Position numbers and translations under genes: made by a program
The notes under the pieces: model-generated
Database searches by the model: none
What the model was told of the DNA's origin: nothing
What the model saw: only the letters and a program-made list of their open reading frames with translations
DNA from: Flavobacterium sp. N2038
GTDB taxonomy: Bacteria; Bacteroidota; Bacteroidia; Flavobacteriales; Flavobacteriaceae
Length of the DNA: 64,000 bases
Direction of reading: 5' to 3'
Assembly (NCBI RefSeq): GCF_025947185.1
Contig: NZ_CP110001.1
Coordinates: forward strand, 1,302,001-1,366,000
In this document: piece after piece, positions 38,967 to 47,981 of the stretch
Numbering within the stretch: position 1 is the first letter of the stretch
Layout of the letters: every line of letters begins with the position of its first letter

Positions 38967-40022
38967 ATGGAAGTATTTGTTCCGCATCAAAACGTTAATA
39001 ACATTTATTTGGAAGAAATTATTCGTTTTTCGGATAGTAAATTTATCTTTGGAAATATAAATGAATATAAAAGCAGTTTTAAAATTGTTAATATACATTT
39101 TCCCGAAGCGATCTTTAACTGGAAAAGGCCTACAGAAGATGAGTTAATAGATTTAGAAAGGGAGTTATTGCTCTGGAAAAAACATTCTAAGATTGTGTTT
39201 ACTCTAAACGATATAGAATCACATTATGACCGGGAAAATAAATTTATAAATTTATTTAGGTTAATTCAAAGACATGTTGATGCTGTTATACATTTAGGGA
39301 ATTATTCTTTTGAAAAATTCAAACATCTGTTTTCTGAAAACTGTTCACATGTGGTAATTTATCATCCATTATATGCTAGTTTGACAGAGAATTATAAAAC
39401 GGAAAGTTTCTCGAAAGAACTTAAAATAAATCTAAAAGAAAAGTATATAGTTACAGTTATTGGTGCTCTTAGATCTGCTGATGAAGCAAAACTGGTTTTT
39501 AAAATTTTTAATAAAATACCGGTTAAGAATAAATTTCTTGTAGTACCAACTATGTTTCAGTTTATAAATATGCCTTCCTATTTTCCTTATCGTTTTAGGA
39601 AAATTTACAGAGCCGTGGTCGAACGAATATTCTGTTATCCACTGCAAAAGAAAGATTACTTTTTTGGATACACGTTTTTAGACCATAAATATATGGTAGA
39701 CTTAGTCGAAAAATCATCCTTGGTAATCATACCAAGAATAAAAAATTTAAACTCAGGTAACCTTTATTTAGGATTAACCTTTGATAAGCCAATGATAATA
39801 CCTAAGGTTGGTAATTTGACAGAAATTGCAGATTTGTTTAATTTTCCAGTACTGGATTTAAAAAAAAATAATTTTGAAGAGGTTATTAAAATTCAGTTAG
39901 ATCCAAAAATTGAATTCTCTTTTAAAACTAATGATTACTTAGAGAAAAAGAAAGTATTTATGCCGAACAAAATTGCCAAAGAATATGACTCTTTTTTTAA
40001 TAATTTGATAAACACAAAATGA
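38967..40022 (+). CDS. Probable glycosyltransferase (GT-B-like)
   Basis: A 351 aa protein with no confident family. F-V-P-H-Q-N-V-N-N-I-Y at the N-terminus, T-L-N-D-I-E-S-H near 88, V-I-H-L-G-N-Y-S near 115 and a C-terminal segment S-L-V-I-I-P-R-I-K-N-L-N-S-G-N-L-Y-L-G-L near 253-272 give the look of a GT-B enzyme, in which a small-residue loop replaces the usual E-x7-E motif. A 59 bp gap precedes it, and it overlaps the next GT2 gene by 4 bp. Confidence 0.6.
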   Translation: MEVFVPHQNVNNIYLEEIIRFSDSKFIFGNINEYKSSFKIVNIHFPEAIFNWKRPTEDELIDLERELLLWKKHSKIVFTLNDIESHYDRENKFINLFRLIQRHVDAVIHLGNYSFEKFKHLFSENCSHVVIYHPLYASLTENYKTESFSKELKINLKEKYIVTVIGALRSADEAKLVFKIFNKIPVKNKFLVVPTMFQFINMPSYFPYRFRKIYRAVVERIFCYPLQKKDYFFGYTFLDHKYMVDLVEKSSLVIIPRIKNLNSGNLYLGLTFDKPMIIPKVGNLTEIADLFNFPVLDLKKNNFEEVIKIQLDPKIEFSFKTNDYLEKKKVFMPNKIAKEYDSFFNNLINTK

Positions 40023-40933
40023 ATCCATTAGTTTCTATAATTATTCCTTGTTACAATCAGGGTAAATTTATAAATGAGACGCTTCAGTCTGTTTATCTGC
40101 AAACTTATATCACTTGGGAATGCATAATTGTTAATGATGGCAGTACTGATAATACTGAAGAAATTGCCAAATCATGGGAAGCTAAAGACAGTAGGTTCAA
40201 ATATTATTATAAAAAAAATAGTGGTGTAAGTAGTACAAGAAATTTTGGTATTTCAAAGGCTTCCGGAATGTATCTTCAATTTTTAGATTCAGATGATCTT
40301 TTGGATGAAAAAAAAATACAATTTTCTGTAGATGAAATACTTAAGTCTGATGAAGTAAAAAAACAAGTCGTTATTTCAAATTTTAAAATGATATCGGCCA
40401 ATTCTAAGGAAATTTTACCGCCATTTTGTGAATTGACGGAAAAATCATTTACACTTGAAAATTTTTTGTACAATTTATTCTCGATTCAGCTGCAATGCGG
40501 TTTTTTTGATATAAAGCTGTTTGAGAATATAAAATTCCCCGAAAATTTATCAGCTCAGGAGGATTGGATTGTATGGATTGCTATTTTAAAAACAAACCCC
40601 GGATATAGCTTTATTGATCTGCCGTTGGCTTACTATAGAATTAATCCTTCAGGAAGAATGAATACGATTGGTGCCGATGATAATCAAATCAAAATTTTAG
40701 ACCCATTAAAGCAAATATTGACTTATGACGAATACTATAAGTTTTCGGTCGATTTAATGACGCGATATTTTAATTCGGCTAAATTGTTTAGAAATAATTT
40801 GAATGCAGTTAAAAGATCAAAAAGTTATCAATCCGGAATATTGCTAAAAAAAGGGCTAAAAAAGATTGGGGTGTTGAAAATTGGGCAATTTTTCTTTAAA
40901 AGAGTTATCAAGTTCAAAACTAAAGAGTTGTAG
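40019..40933 (+). CDS. GT2 glycosyltransferase
   Basis: A 304 aa GT-A enzyme: I-I-P-C-Y-N-Q-G-K-F-I near residues 8-18, V-N-D-G-S-T-D-N-T-E near 39-48, S-S-T-R-N-F-G near 70 and L-D-S-D-D-L-L-D near 90-97 (DXD-type metal site). Q-E-D-W near 180 fits the catalytic E-D-W motif. The donor sugar is not predictable. Confidence 0.88.
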   Translation: MNPLVSIIIPCYNQGKFINETLQSVYLQTYITWECIIVNDGSTDNTEEIAKSWEAKDSRFKYYYKKNSGVSSTRNFGISKASGMYLQFLDSDDLLDEKKIQFSVDEILKSDEVKKQVVISNFKMISANSKEILPPFCELTEKSFTLENFLYNLFSIQLQCGFFDIKLFENIKFPENLSAQEDWIVWIAILKTNPGYSFIDLPLAYYRINPSGRMNTIGADDNQIKILDPLKQILTYDEYYKFSVDLMTRYFNSAKLFRNNLNAVKRSKSYQSGILLKKGLKKIGVLKIGQFFFKRVIKFKTKEL

Positions 40934-40958
40934 TCTATAAATTTTTCCTAATAAAAAA

Positions 40959-41819
40959 ATGATTTCAATAATTATTTGTTCCAGAGATATTAGCCTTTAT
41001 ACTAAAATACATAAAAGTATTGAAGAAACTATTGGTATAACTGAATATGAAATTATAAAGATTGATAATTCGGTAGAAAATTTAGCTATTGTGAAATCTT
41101 ATAATATCGGAATTCAAAAATCAAAATTTGAGTATTTGTTGTTCGTTCATGAAGATGTTCTTTTTCATACCGTAAATTGGGGGCAGATTCTTGTCGATAT
41201 TTTCGATTCAAATTCTAAGCTTGGACTGATTGGAGTTGCCGGGACTAAATATAAAAGTAAGTTTCCGAGTGCGTTTTGGCATACAAAAGAAGAGCTTTTA
41301 AATATTAATTTGATTCAGCATTATCCAAATAAACCAAAAAGTCATTTAAAACTGGGTTTTATCGAAAATCACATGGAAAAAGTTGTAGCAATTGACGGTG
41401 TTTTTATAGCACTTAAAAAAAATACAGGAGTTCAGTTTAATGAAAAAATTTCTGGTTTTCATTGTTACGATTTAGGTATTAGTGTTGATATTTTAGAAAA
41501 AGGATATCAAATTGTAGTAACCGATCAGATTTTAATAGAGCATTTTTCTAATGGAAATACGAATTTAGATTTTATAAATGGAGTTATTAAATTTCATGAT
41601 TTGTATAAAAATAAACTGCCAAAAAGCATTGATCATAAAAATAAGAACTTAGGATCTTTAGCCTTAAAAAAATTTTTAGAATTGTGTCTGTATCATAGAA
41701 TGGTACCTTTGAGGTTATGGTTGTTTAATATACGTCATAGACCTTTTGACAAATTGAATTATAAAATAATGAAATTAAAAATCTACACATTAAAAACTAA
41801 ATTTAAATTTAATGTCTAG
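40959..41819 (+). CDS. GT2-like glycosyltransferase
   Basis: A 286 aa protein starting M-I-S-I-I-I-C-S-R with F-V-H-E-D-V-L-F-H near 65-73 in the position of the DXD site and F-I-E-N-H-M-E-K-V-V-A-I-D-G-V-F near 130-145. This is the pattern of the Glyco_tranf_2_5-type proteins found in capsule and O-antigen loci. The C-terminus is basic. It overlaps the next GT2 gene by 8 bp. Confidence 0.75.
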   Translation: MISIIICSRDISLYTKIHKSIEETIGITEYEIIKIDNSVENLAIVKSYNIGIQKSKFEYLLFVHEDVLFHTVNWGQILVDIFDSNSKLGLIGVAGTKYKSKFPSAFWHTKEELLNINLIQHYPNKPKSHLKLGFIENHMEKVVAIDGVFIALKKNTGVQFNEKISGFHCYDLGISVDILEKGYQIVVTDQILIEHFSNGNTNLDFINGVIKFHDLYKNKLPKSIDHKNKNLGSLALKKFLELCLYHRMVPLRLWLFNIRHRPFDKLNYKIMKLKIYTLKTKFKFNV

Positions 41820-42735
41820 AGTTTCGATAATATTACCAAGTTATAATCACAGTGAATTTTTGTTAGAAAGGTTAAAAAGTATACTTAATCAAACATACAA
41901 AAATTGGGAAGCGATTATAATTGATGATCAATCTAAAGATGATAGTGTACAGATAATATCAAGTTTTCTAAAACAAAATGCAGACTTTAAAGTGAAATGC
42001 TTTATTGTCAATGAGAAAAATTCCGGAAGTGGTTATTTTTCATGGCAAAAAGGAATAGAATTAGCGGATACCGAATATATTTGGATTGCAGAAACGGATG
42101 ATTTTTCTGAACCGGAATTTCTGGAAGAATTGGTTGAGATTTTAGAATTTAATCAAGAAACAGCTTTGGTTTTTTGTGGTAGTAATTATATTGAGAATAA
42201 TAAAACCATTTATAATTCGGCAAATAGGACTCAGGATTTAGCCGTTGAAAAAAATAAATATAGAATTATTAATAAAAATATTTTTTTAGAGCGAATGCCT
42301 TTTAATACTTATATAACCAATGGGAGTTCTGTTGTTTTCAGAAAACCGCAGTTTGCAATTCCATCAGAAATATTTAATAATAGATTGTGCTCTGATATTT
42401 TTTTATGGTCTTATTTGCTTCAAAATAATTCTTTTGCATTTCTAAATAAAAATTTGAATTTTTTTCGAAGACATGAAGGGTCAACATCATCGTTTTTACA
42501 GAAAAATAAATTAGAAACTATTTATCATGAAAAAGCAAAATATCTGAATTATTTTGGAAAAGAAAAGGATTACGAATATTTTATAAATCATTATATCAAA
42601 TATTATATTTGGAGTCATAAAAAAGATTTTTTGAATACTACAAGCATTCAAAAGATCCAGGCGGGTAAAAACCTAAAAGTGTTATATTTTTATAAATTGA
42701 TACAATTTTTTGTTTCGAAACTTTTACGAAGATGA
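41812..42735 (+). CDS. GT2 glycosyltransferase
   Basis: A 307 aa GT-A enzyme with I-L-P-S-Y-N-H-S-E-F-L near residues 7-17, I-D-D-Q-S-K-D-D-S near 37-45 and A-E-T-D-D-F-S-E near 92-99, where the acidic pair binds the metal and nucleotide. F-F-R-R-H-E-G near 217 is a usual C-terminal feature. It overlaps the next gene by 4 bp. Confidence 0.87.
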   Translation: MSRVSIILPSYNHSEFLLERLKSILNQTYKNWEAIIIDDQSKDDSVQIISSFLKQNADFKVKCFIVNEKNSGSGYFSWQKGIELADTEYIWIAETDDFSEPEFLEELVEILEFNQETALVFCGSNYIENNKTIYNSANRTQDLAVEKNKYRIINKNIFLERMPFNTYITNGSSVVFRKPQFAIPSEIFNNRLCSDIFLWSYLLQNNSFAFLNKNLNFFRRHEGSTSSFLQKNKLETIYHEKAKYLNYFGKEKDYEYFINHYIKYYIWSHKKDFLNTTSIQKIQAGKNLKVLYFYKLIQFFVSKLLRR

Positions 42736-43601
42736 TTTGGCCTTTAGTTACCGTTATTATTCCAACATATAACCGAAAAGAATATTTGGAAACAGCTATT
42801 CGATCGGTCTCGAATCAATCTTATTCGGAAATTGAGATTTTAGTAATAGATGATGGGTCAGCAAATAATTATGCGCAAGAAATCTGCAATAAATTCTCGA
42901 ATTGCACTTATCATTTCAAGGTAAACGGTGGCTTGTCTTCTGCAAGAAATTACGGAATCCAGCTAGCTAAAGGTGAATACATAGCTTTTTTAGACGATGA
43001 TGATTTTTGGGAAAGTTCAAAAATAAAGAAACAGGTAAAAATAGTACTCGAAAACCCTTCTGTTGATTGTGTTCATAGTTCTGTCACTGTCGTGGATGAA
43101 AATGGAAAACCTACAGGGAAATATTATGGAGCTGCTAAAAATAAAATTAGTAAACGTTCAGGATATGTTTTTTGGAACGCACTAGGTGTTTGGGTTGTAA
43201 AATCTCCAACTCCTCTAATTAGAAGAAAGGTTTTTAGAGAAGATTTAATGTTTGATGAAATGATTAAGGTTGGGGAAGATATTGATTTTTATCAGCGTAT
43301 GTTTTACAGACATAAAATACATTACATTAACGAGCCATTAGCTTTTTATAGAGAATATGATGATCCAGAGCGACTTTCGCTTCAACTTGAAAAGTATATT
43401 GGAATTGAAAGTAAAATGTATCATAATTTTAGACAAATGAAAATTAGAAATCCATTTGTTCTTTATTTTGTAAAAATCAGATTACTAAAGAGTTATGTGA
43501 AAAGGTGGAATATGGCTGATGATAGAAATCCTATAATAATTAGTGAATTTGAAATTTGGTTTAGAATTAATTACTTTCTAAAAATATATTTCAAAATTTA
43601 A
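42732..43601 (+). CDS. GT2 glycosyltransferase whose 3' end is duplicated downstream
   Basis: A 289 aa GT-A enzyme: I-I-P-T-Y-N-R-K-E-Y near residues 9-18, I-D-D-G-S-A-N-N-Y near 39, S-A-R-N-Y-G near 71, L-D-D-D-D-F-W-E near 89-96 and V-G-E-D-I-D-F near 180. The last 53 codons reappear, diverged, at 44932-45093 (41 of 53 residues identical), together with the region that follows the stop codon. This shows that a GT2 gene of this type once ended directly in front of the FkbM gene at 45.1 kb. Confidence 0.88.
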   Translation: MIWPLVTVIIPTYNRKEYLETAIRSVSNQSYSEIEILVIDDGSANNYAQEICNKFSNCTYHFKVNGGLSSARNYGIQLAKGEYIAFLDDDDFWESSKIKKQVKIVLENPSVDCVHSSVTVVDENGKPTGKYYGAAKNKISKRSGYVFWNALGVWVVKSPTPLIRRKVFREDLMFDEMIKVGEDIDFYQRMFYRHKIHYINEPLAFYREYDDPERLSLQLEKYIGIESKMYHNFRQMKIRNPFVLYFVKIRLLKSYVKRWNMADDRNPIIISEFEIWFRINYFLKIYFKI

Positions 43602-43681
43602 AGCGAAAAAAATTTAAAGTAAAAAAGAAAACTATACAATACTAAAGTGAGAATAACCAAAATATTTAAGAATTTGAAAAA
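43440..43681 (+). repeat. Direct repeat copy A (GT2 3' end, spacer, FkbM 5' end)
   Basis: This stretch matches 44932-45171 in the same orientation, offset by 1490-1492 bp. It covers the last 53 codons of the GT2 gene, its stop, the spacer of about 45 bp, and the first dozen codons of an FkbM-type gene. The match is imperfect but continuous, apart from a net 2 bp length change in the spacer. The two copies flank the gene at 43873-44913. Confidence 0.85.
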
Positions 43682-43685
43682 ATGA
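43647..43685 (+). pseudogene. Truncated 5' fragment of an FkbM-type methyltransferase gene
   Basis: Reading from GTG 43647, twelve codons (V-R-I-T-K-I-F-K-N-L-K-K) mirror the start of the intact FkbM gene at 45137 (M-R-I-A-K-I-F-K-N-L-K-R), then a TGA stops the frame and similarity ends. It is the broken end left by the recombination that placed the 43873 gene here; no function is expected. Confidence 0.75.
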
Positions 43686-43872
43686 CTTGTTTTAAACAAA
43701 TTAGATCATTTTTAGTTTTTTATAGTTAAGGTATTAAAATTATTGCTTTTTATTTTAATTAAAAGATAAGTGAAATGAGTTAAATGACTTTTTATCAGAT
43801 TATAAATGATTAAATCTCAAATCATATAATCGGTAAATATTATGTATTAACTTCTTCCAACCGATAGTGCTT
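43686..43872. other. Intergenic stretch between repeat copy A and the inserted glycosyltransferase gene
   Basis: About 190 bp of AT-rich DNA with no matching neighbour sequence and no open frame of note. With the preceding repeat part, the gene-free interval after the GT2 stop is about 270 bp. No clear promoter, terminator or inverted repeat was seen, so it may simply be the flank that came with the inserted gene. Confidence 0.4.
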
Positions 43873-44913
43873 ATGAAAATACATTTTTATCATCATAATT
43901 TAATAGGATCGATTGATGAATTAAATTTCAGCCCAAATGATGGTTTAGATCATTGGATAACAACAACTTTCTTTGCTTTAAAAATGGAATTTGAAGAAAT
44001 TACTATTGGCCCAGAAATACCTTTAGAAGGAGTTATTGTTTTTCATAGAAGATATTTTCCTGCCAAAATAAAACCAACTATTAATCAATTTTTTTTGTGT
44101 TTGCATATAGATTCTGGTAGACATTCTTATGCTCAATGGCATATAGTACACAACCCTTATCAGGATAAATTTTTCCTTTTTCCTAAATTAATTACGGATT
44201 TTCTATTTGGATTTAGTAAAACAAAATTTATCTGTGGTTGGCCACAACATAATATGATTCCACGTGAAATTTCGCGAAAAAGAGATTTAAAAACCATATC
44301 ATTTCATGGGAATATTGAAAATATTCCTAAAGAAGTTATTTCGGATGATTTCAATATGTTTTTAAAAAATAATAATTTAGAATTAAAGATAAAGGCTGAA
44401 CCTGAATCATGGAACGATTTTTCAGATTCTGATCTTTCTTTTTGTTTTAGAAGTTTCGATAATGAAAAATATTATTTTAAACCTTATTTAAAGATTACTA
44501 ATTCTTTATTAGCTGGAGTTCCCGTTGTTTCAGGATATGATTCAAGTTCGGTTTATTTTCATAATAATTATGTTACAATCCCATTAGTTCGAAATATTTC
44601 AGAATTGAAGGTATTAATCTTGCAAATTGTCGAGAAAAAATATGATCCTATAGGGCAACTTGAAGAATTTGAAAAGCATAAAAATAAATTTGTGCGGAAT
44701 GAAATTCAAAAAAAATGGATTTTGCTTTTAAAACAAGTAGAACAAGATTATAATAAATGGATGAGTTCATCGAATAATAAGAGAACTGCATTTTTAAAGG
44801 TTCGTCAATTTTATCGTTTTATGTATAATTCTTCAAAGTTATACTTCACTTTTTTGGTTCGAATTAAAAGTAAAATCAGGAATTTTAAAATACTTGTAAC
44901 TAAATGCGCATAG
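43873..44913 (+). CDS. Probable glycosyltransferase, inserted between direct repeats
   Basis: A protein of about 346 aa; ATG 43873 is preferred to the GTG at 43867. No family is recognised from the N-terminus (M-K-I-H-F-Y-H-H-N). The C-terminal half has K-P-Y-L-K-I-T-N-S-L-L-A-G-V-P-V-V-S-G near 200-218, the nucleotide-sugar-binding style loop of GT-B enzymes, so a transferase role is likely. It is the only intact gene between repeat copies A and B and is probably a later arrival in the locus. Confidence 0.6.
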   Translation: MKIHFYHHNLIGSIDELNFSPNDGLDHWITTTFFALKMEFEEITIGPEIPLEGVIVFHRRYFPAKIKPTINQFFLCLHIDSGRHSYAQWHIVHNPYQDKFFLFPKLITDFLFGFSKTKFICGWPQHNMIPREISRKRDLKTISFHGNIENIPKEVISDDFNMFLKNNNLELKIKAEPESWNDFSDSDLSFCFRSFDNEKYYFKPYLKITNSLLAGVPVVSGYDSSSVYFHNNYVTIPLVRNISELKVLILQIVEKKYDPIGQLEEFEKHKNKFVRNEIQKKWILLLKQVEQDYNKWMSSSNNKRTAFLKVRQFYRFMYNSSKLYFTFLVRIKSKIRNFKILVTKCA

Positions 44914-44931
44914 GAACAAACCCAGAAAATA

Positions 44932-45093
44932 AAAATTAGAAATCCATTTGTTCTTTATTTTGTGAAGGTAAAGTTGTTAAAAAGTCATATAAAAAGATAC
45001 AACTTGGTAGGTAATAGAAATCCTATAAGAATTAGTGAGTTTGAAATTTGGGTTAGAATTAATTATTTTCTAAAATTATATTTCAAAATTTAA
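44932..45093 (+). pseudogene. 3' fragment of a GT2 glycosyltransferase gene
   Basis: Fifty-three codons and a TAA stop, in frame, with 41 of 53 residues identical to the C-terminus of the GT2 protein ending at 43601 (shared K-I-R-N-P-F-V-L-Y-F-V-K and S-E-F-E-I-W). No start codon or catalytic part remains. The substitutions are largely conservative, as between two working alleles, so the fragment likely came from a diverged homologue and not from recent copying of the neighbouring gene. Confidence 0.8.
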
Positions 45094-45171
45094 AGCAAAA
45101 AAATAAGTTAAAAAAAGAAAACCGTACAAAACTAAAATGAGAATAGCCAAAATATTTAAGAATTTGAAAAG
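44932..45171 (+). repeat. Direct repeat copy B (GT2 3' end, spacer, FkbM 5' end)
   Basis: This is the partner of 43440-43681. Here the FkbM part is intact and runs on into the real gene, while the GT2 part is a remnant. Copies A and B therefore hold reciprocal truncations, the expected outcome of a duplication or homologous integration between related loci. Confidence 0.85.
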
Positions 45172-46030
45172 ATTAAATTTTATTAATCTGACAAGACTTA
45201 TCATTTATAAGCTGAAGAAAAAGATAAATAGTAAGACAACACAGGCCGAGAAATATTTGTCTCTTTATTATAATTATTTGGTTAGATTTAATGGTGTTTT
45301 AATTGAAGAAACCAGTAAATATTATATCACAGAATTTAAGGATAAGTTTTCAGCACGAGTTAAACTTAGAAAAACTCCTTCTAGTGATTTTGATGTTTTT
45401 TATCAAGTAGTTGTGTCGAATGAATATCTTCCGGTTGTAACTAGTTATCGGACAAATTTTAAGCTTCCATTAAATTATACACCAAATATTATTGATGCAG
45501 GAAGTAATATTGGTTTAACATCTCTGTTTTTTATCAATCAGTTTCAAAGCGCCAAAATTGTTGCTGTAGAACCTGATACTGATAATTTTCAGGTACTGGA
45601 TTATAACTTACAAGAAAAAGATAATTTTGAGTTTATTAAAATTAATGGTGCGATATGGTCATCAAATACAAAAATTAAAGTAATAAATGATTTTAGAGAT
45701 AGGTCTGATTGGTCATTTAGGGTTGAAGAATCTAATGATTCAGATGCAATGCAATCATATACAATTAACGATCTAATGTCAAAAAATAATTTTGATTATA
45801 TAGATATTCTTAAAATTGATATCGAAGGAGCAGAAAAACAAATATTTACTTCGTTTGAGTCTGATTTAGATTTTTTGAATAAAACAAAATGTATAGCCAT
45901 TGAAATTCACGATGAGCTTGAATGCAGAGATGAAATTAATACTATTCTTGATAAATATGGATTTTCAATTATTCATGAAGGAGAGCTGACAATTGGAATC
46001 AATAAAAATTTAAGAGACACAACCGCTTAA
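45137..46030 (+). CDS. FkbM-family SAM methyltransferase
   Basis: A 297 aa protein. I-I-D-A-G-S-N-I-G-L-T-S near 117-128 is SAM motif I, V-A-V-E-P-D-T near 143-149 motif II, and I-L-K-I-D-I-E-G-A-E near 223-232 the FkbM hallmark. These enzymes O-methylate sugars in glycans and antibiotics, so it likely adds a methyl group to a residue of this polysaccharide. Its first twelve codons exist in a second, truncated copy at 43647. Confidence 0.9.
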   Translation: MRIAKIFKNLKRLNFINLTRLIIYKLKKKINSKTTQAEKYLSLYYNYLVRFNGVLIEETSKYYITEFKDKFSARVKLRKTPSSDFDVFYQVVVSNEYLPVVTSYRTNFKLPLNYTPNIIDAGSNIGLTSLFFINQFQSAKIVAVEPDTDNFQVLDYNLQEKDNFEFIKINGAIWSSNTKIKVINDFRDRSDWSFRVEESNDSDAMQSYTINDLMSKNNFDYIDILKIDIEGAEKQIFTSFESDLDFLNKTKCIAIEIHDELECRDEINTILDKYGFSIIHEGELTIGINKNLRDTTA

Positions 46031-46033
46031 TTC

Positions 46034-46975
46034 ATGACAATAAATTATATAATATTAGCGCATAGATATCCGAATCAAGTAAAGAAATTGATTCAGAAAC
46101 TGACATGTCCAGATGCTTTTTTTTATGTTCATATCGATAAGAATGTTTTAATCGATCCTTTTTTTGAAGAATTAGATGATTTGCCGAATGTAAGTTTTGT
46201 TGCTCAACGTGAAGAGGGAATTTGGGGAGATTTAGGAATTGTTATAGCAACATTAAATGCTTTAAAGCAGATTTTAAGTGATAAAAGGAGTGGTTATTGT
46301 GTGCTCTTAAGCGGTCAGGATTATCCAATTAAATCTAATGATGATATAAAACTGTATTTTAAAACAAATATTGGAAAAGATTTTATAGATATTTTTTCTC
46401 TGCCAACAAAGTATTGGTCAATAGATAGAATGACAAAATATAAATTTAATCTATCTGGCAAAAAGGAAGATTTTGTGCAAATTGGTTCTATTTTGGAATC
46501 TGAGTTTTTCACAAAAAAGACTTTTAAGAAAATTTATAGGTTGATAAAATTAGGTCGCTTTGATTTTATTTTGAAGATTTTAAAAAAGAGGAAATATCCT
46601 AATTACATCCAGCCTTATGGAGGAAGTCAATGGTGGGCTTTGTCAATGACAACAGTTGAAAAAATTATTGCATTTCTTGAAGATCATCCGGATTATGTAA
46701 GATATCATACGTATTCATTATTACCAGATGAAATGTTTTTTCAGTCAATTATTATGTATTTGATAGAAAAGAAAAATGAAATTAAAATAATGCCATTTCT
46801 TTCTTATGCTAACTGGGAAAAAAAGAATTGTGATTTGCCGGTTACCTTTACTTCTGAAGATTTTGACGAATTAATCTCACAGCCAAATTCTAAGCTGTTT
46901 GCAAGAAAATTTGACAGGAGTATAGATAAGGAGATTTTTGATAAAATAGATGCTTTTCAAGCACAGAAGAAATAA
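46034..46975 (+). CDS. GT14 (core-2/I-branching type) glycosyltransferase
   Basis: A 313 aa protein with Y-I-I-L-A-H-R-Y-P near residues 5-13, F-Y-V-H-I-D-K near 30-36, W-G-D-L-G-I-V near 64, L-L-S-G-Q-D-Y-P-I near 90-98 and G-S-Q-W-W-A-L-S near 198-205, all core-2/I-branching motifs. Bacterial members act as beta-N-acetylglucosaminyl- or xylosyl-type transferases, often creating branches. It follows FkbM by 3 bp. Confidence 0.9.
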   Translation: MTINYIILAHRYPNQVKKLIQKLTCPDAFFYVHIDKNVLIDPFFEELDDLPNVSFVAQREEGIWGDLGIVIATLNALKQILSDKRSGYCVLLSGQDYPIKSNDDIKLYFKTNIGKDFIDIFSLPTKYWSIDRMTKYKFNLSGKKEDFVQIGSILESEFFTKKTFKKIYRLIKLGRFDFILKILKKRKYPNYIQPYGGSQWWALSMTTVEKIIAFLEDHPDYVRYHTYSLLPDEMFFQSIIMYLIEKKNEIKIMPFLSYANWEKKNCDLPVTFTSEDFDELISQPNSKLFARKFDRSIDKEIFDKIDAFQAQKK

Positions 46976-47015
46976 AAAATAAACGGGTTTTAATTCAAAT
47001 AAAGAGATAAAAATT

Positions 47016-47981
47016 ATGCGTATTGGCGAAAATCCGGAAAAATTAAACTCTAAAAAGCTCGAGTATAAACCTTTTAGGGTGATAATTCCTGTTTTTATTC
47101 CTGAAGGTAATGCGGGATATTTTAAGGATGCTTTTTCTGTTTTTGAAAAGAGTATATACTCCCTATTAAATACAATAGATGCTGAAAAAACAAATATTAC
47201 AATAATTAATAATAATTGTAAAAAAGAGGTCACAGATTACATTAATTTATTACTCGCTAATAAAGAAATTGATAAACATATTCACTGTAGTGAGAATTAT
47301 GGAAAAATTTACACCATACTTCAGGAAGCTAGAGGATGTTATGAAGATTATATTGCAATAGTAGATTCAGATGTTTTTTTCTTTTCCAATTGGCAGAATG
47401 AAGCTTTGTCAATTTTTAATAATTTTAAAAACGCAGGGGTTGTAGGTTTAACACCTGACCCAAATACAGCGTTTTATTGCAATAACTCTCTTTTTACTAA
47501 TGAATTTTTATTTGTAAAAAAAGACAAAGTAGTAAAAGATAAGGAGTTAGAATTGTTTGAAGCAGGTATAAATAAGGAGAATTTTTTTGTAACCAAGACT
47601 AAAAATTGGAAGGAAAAACAGTTCTACTTAGAAACAAAAACAACAAAAGCTGTTATTGGGGCCGGACATTTTGCTTCAGTATACAGAAAAGAAATTTTTA
47701 AAAAACTTCCTTTAGAAAAACCCATTTATGTTTTTCCTGGGGGTGAATTAAGTTTTTTAGATATTCCGATTGATAAACTGGGATATTATAGGCTTTCTCT
47801 ACTAAAAGCATCGGCTTACCATTTGGGTAATTCATTACCAGACTGGATTCTTGAAAAAGAAATTTTTGCATCCAAAATTCATGAACATTTAGAAAGTTCG
47901 AAGAGAGTGTATGTTTTAATTCCGTATAATTTCAGATGTCTTTTTGTTAGGGTTTTAAGAAAATTTAATTTTTATAAATAG
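47016..47981 (+). CDS. GT2-like glycosyltransferase
   Basis: A 321 aa protein. V-I-I-P-V-F-I-P near residues 22-29 starts the GT-A domain, S-E-N-Y-G-K near 92, A-I-V-D-S-D-V-F-F near 113-121 gives the DXD site and G-A-G-H-F-A-S-V-Y near 216-224 is the acceptor-side loop. It is more diverged than the neighbouring GT2 enzymes. It ends on the base before the next GT2 gene. Confidence 0.78.
   Translation: MRIGENPEKLNSKKLEYKPFRVIIPVFIPEGNAGYFKDAFSVFEKSIYSLLNTIDAEKTNITIINNNCKKEVTDYINLLLANKEIDKHIHCSENYGKIYTILQEARGCYEDYIAIVDSDVFFFSNWQNEALSIFNNFKNAGVVGLTPDPNTAFYCNNSLFTNEFLFVKKDKVVKDKELELFEAGINKENFFVTKTKNWKEKQFYLETKTTKAVIGAGHFASVYRKEIFKKLPLEKPIYVFPGGELSFLDIPIDKLGYYRLSLLKASAYHLGNSLPDWILEKEIFASKIHEHLESSKRVYVLIPYNFRCLFVRVLRKFNFYK

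Noticed and set aside
43440-45171. Insertion sequence or transposon as explanation for the direct repeats
   Set aside because: No transposase, no terminal inverted repeats and the repeats consist of gene ends of the locus itself; homologous recombination explains them better.
46877-47233. Minus-strand open frame of 118 codons spanning the end of the GT14 gene and the start of the next GT2 gene
   Set aside because: It overlaps two convincing + strand genes and has the biased composition of an antisense shadow; no upstream signals were seen.
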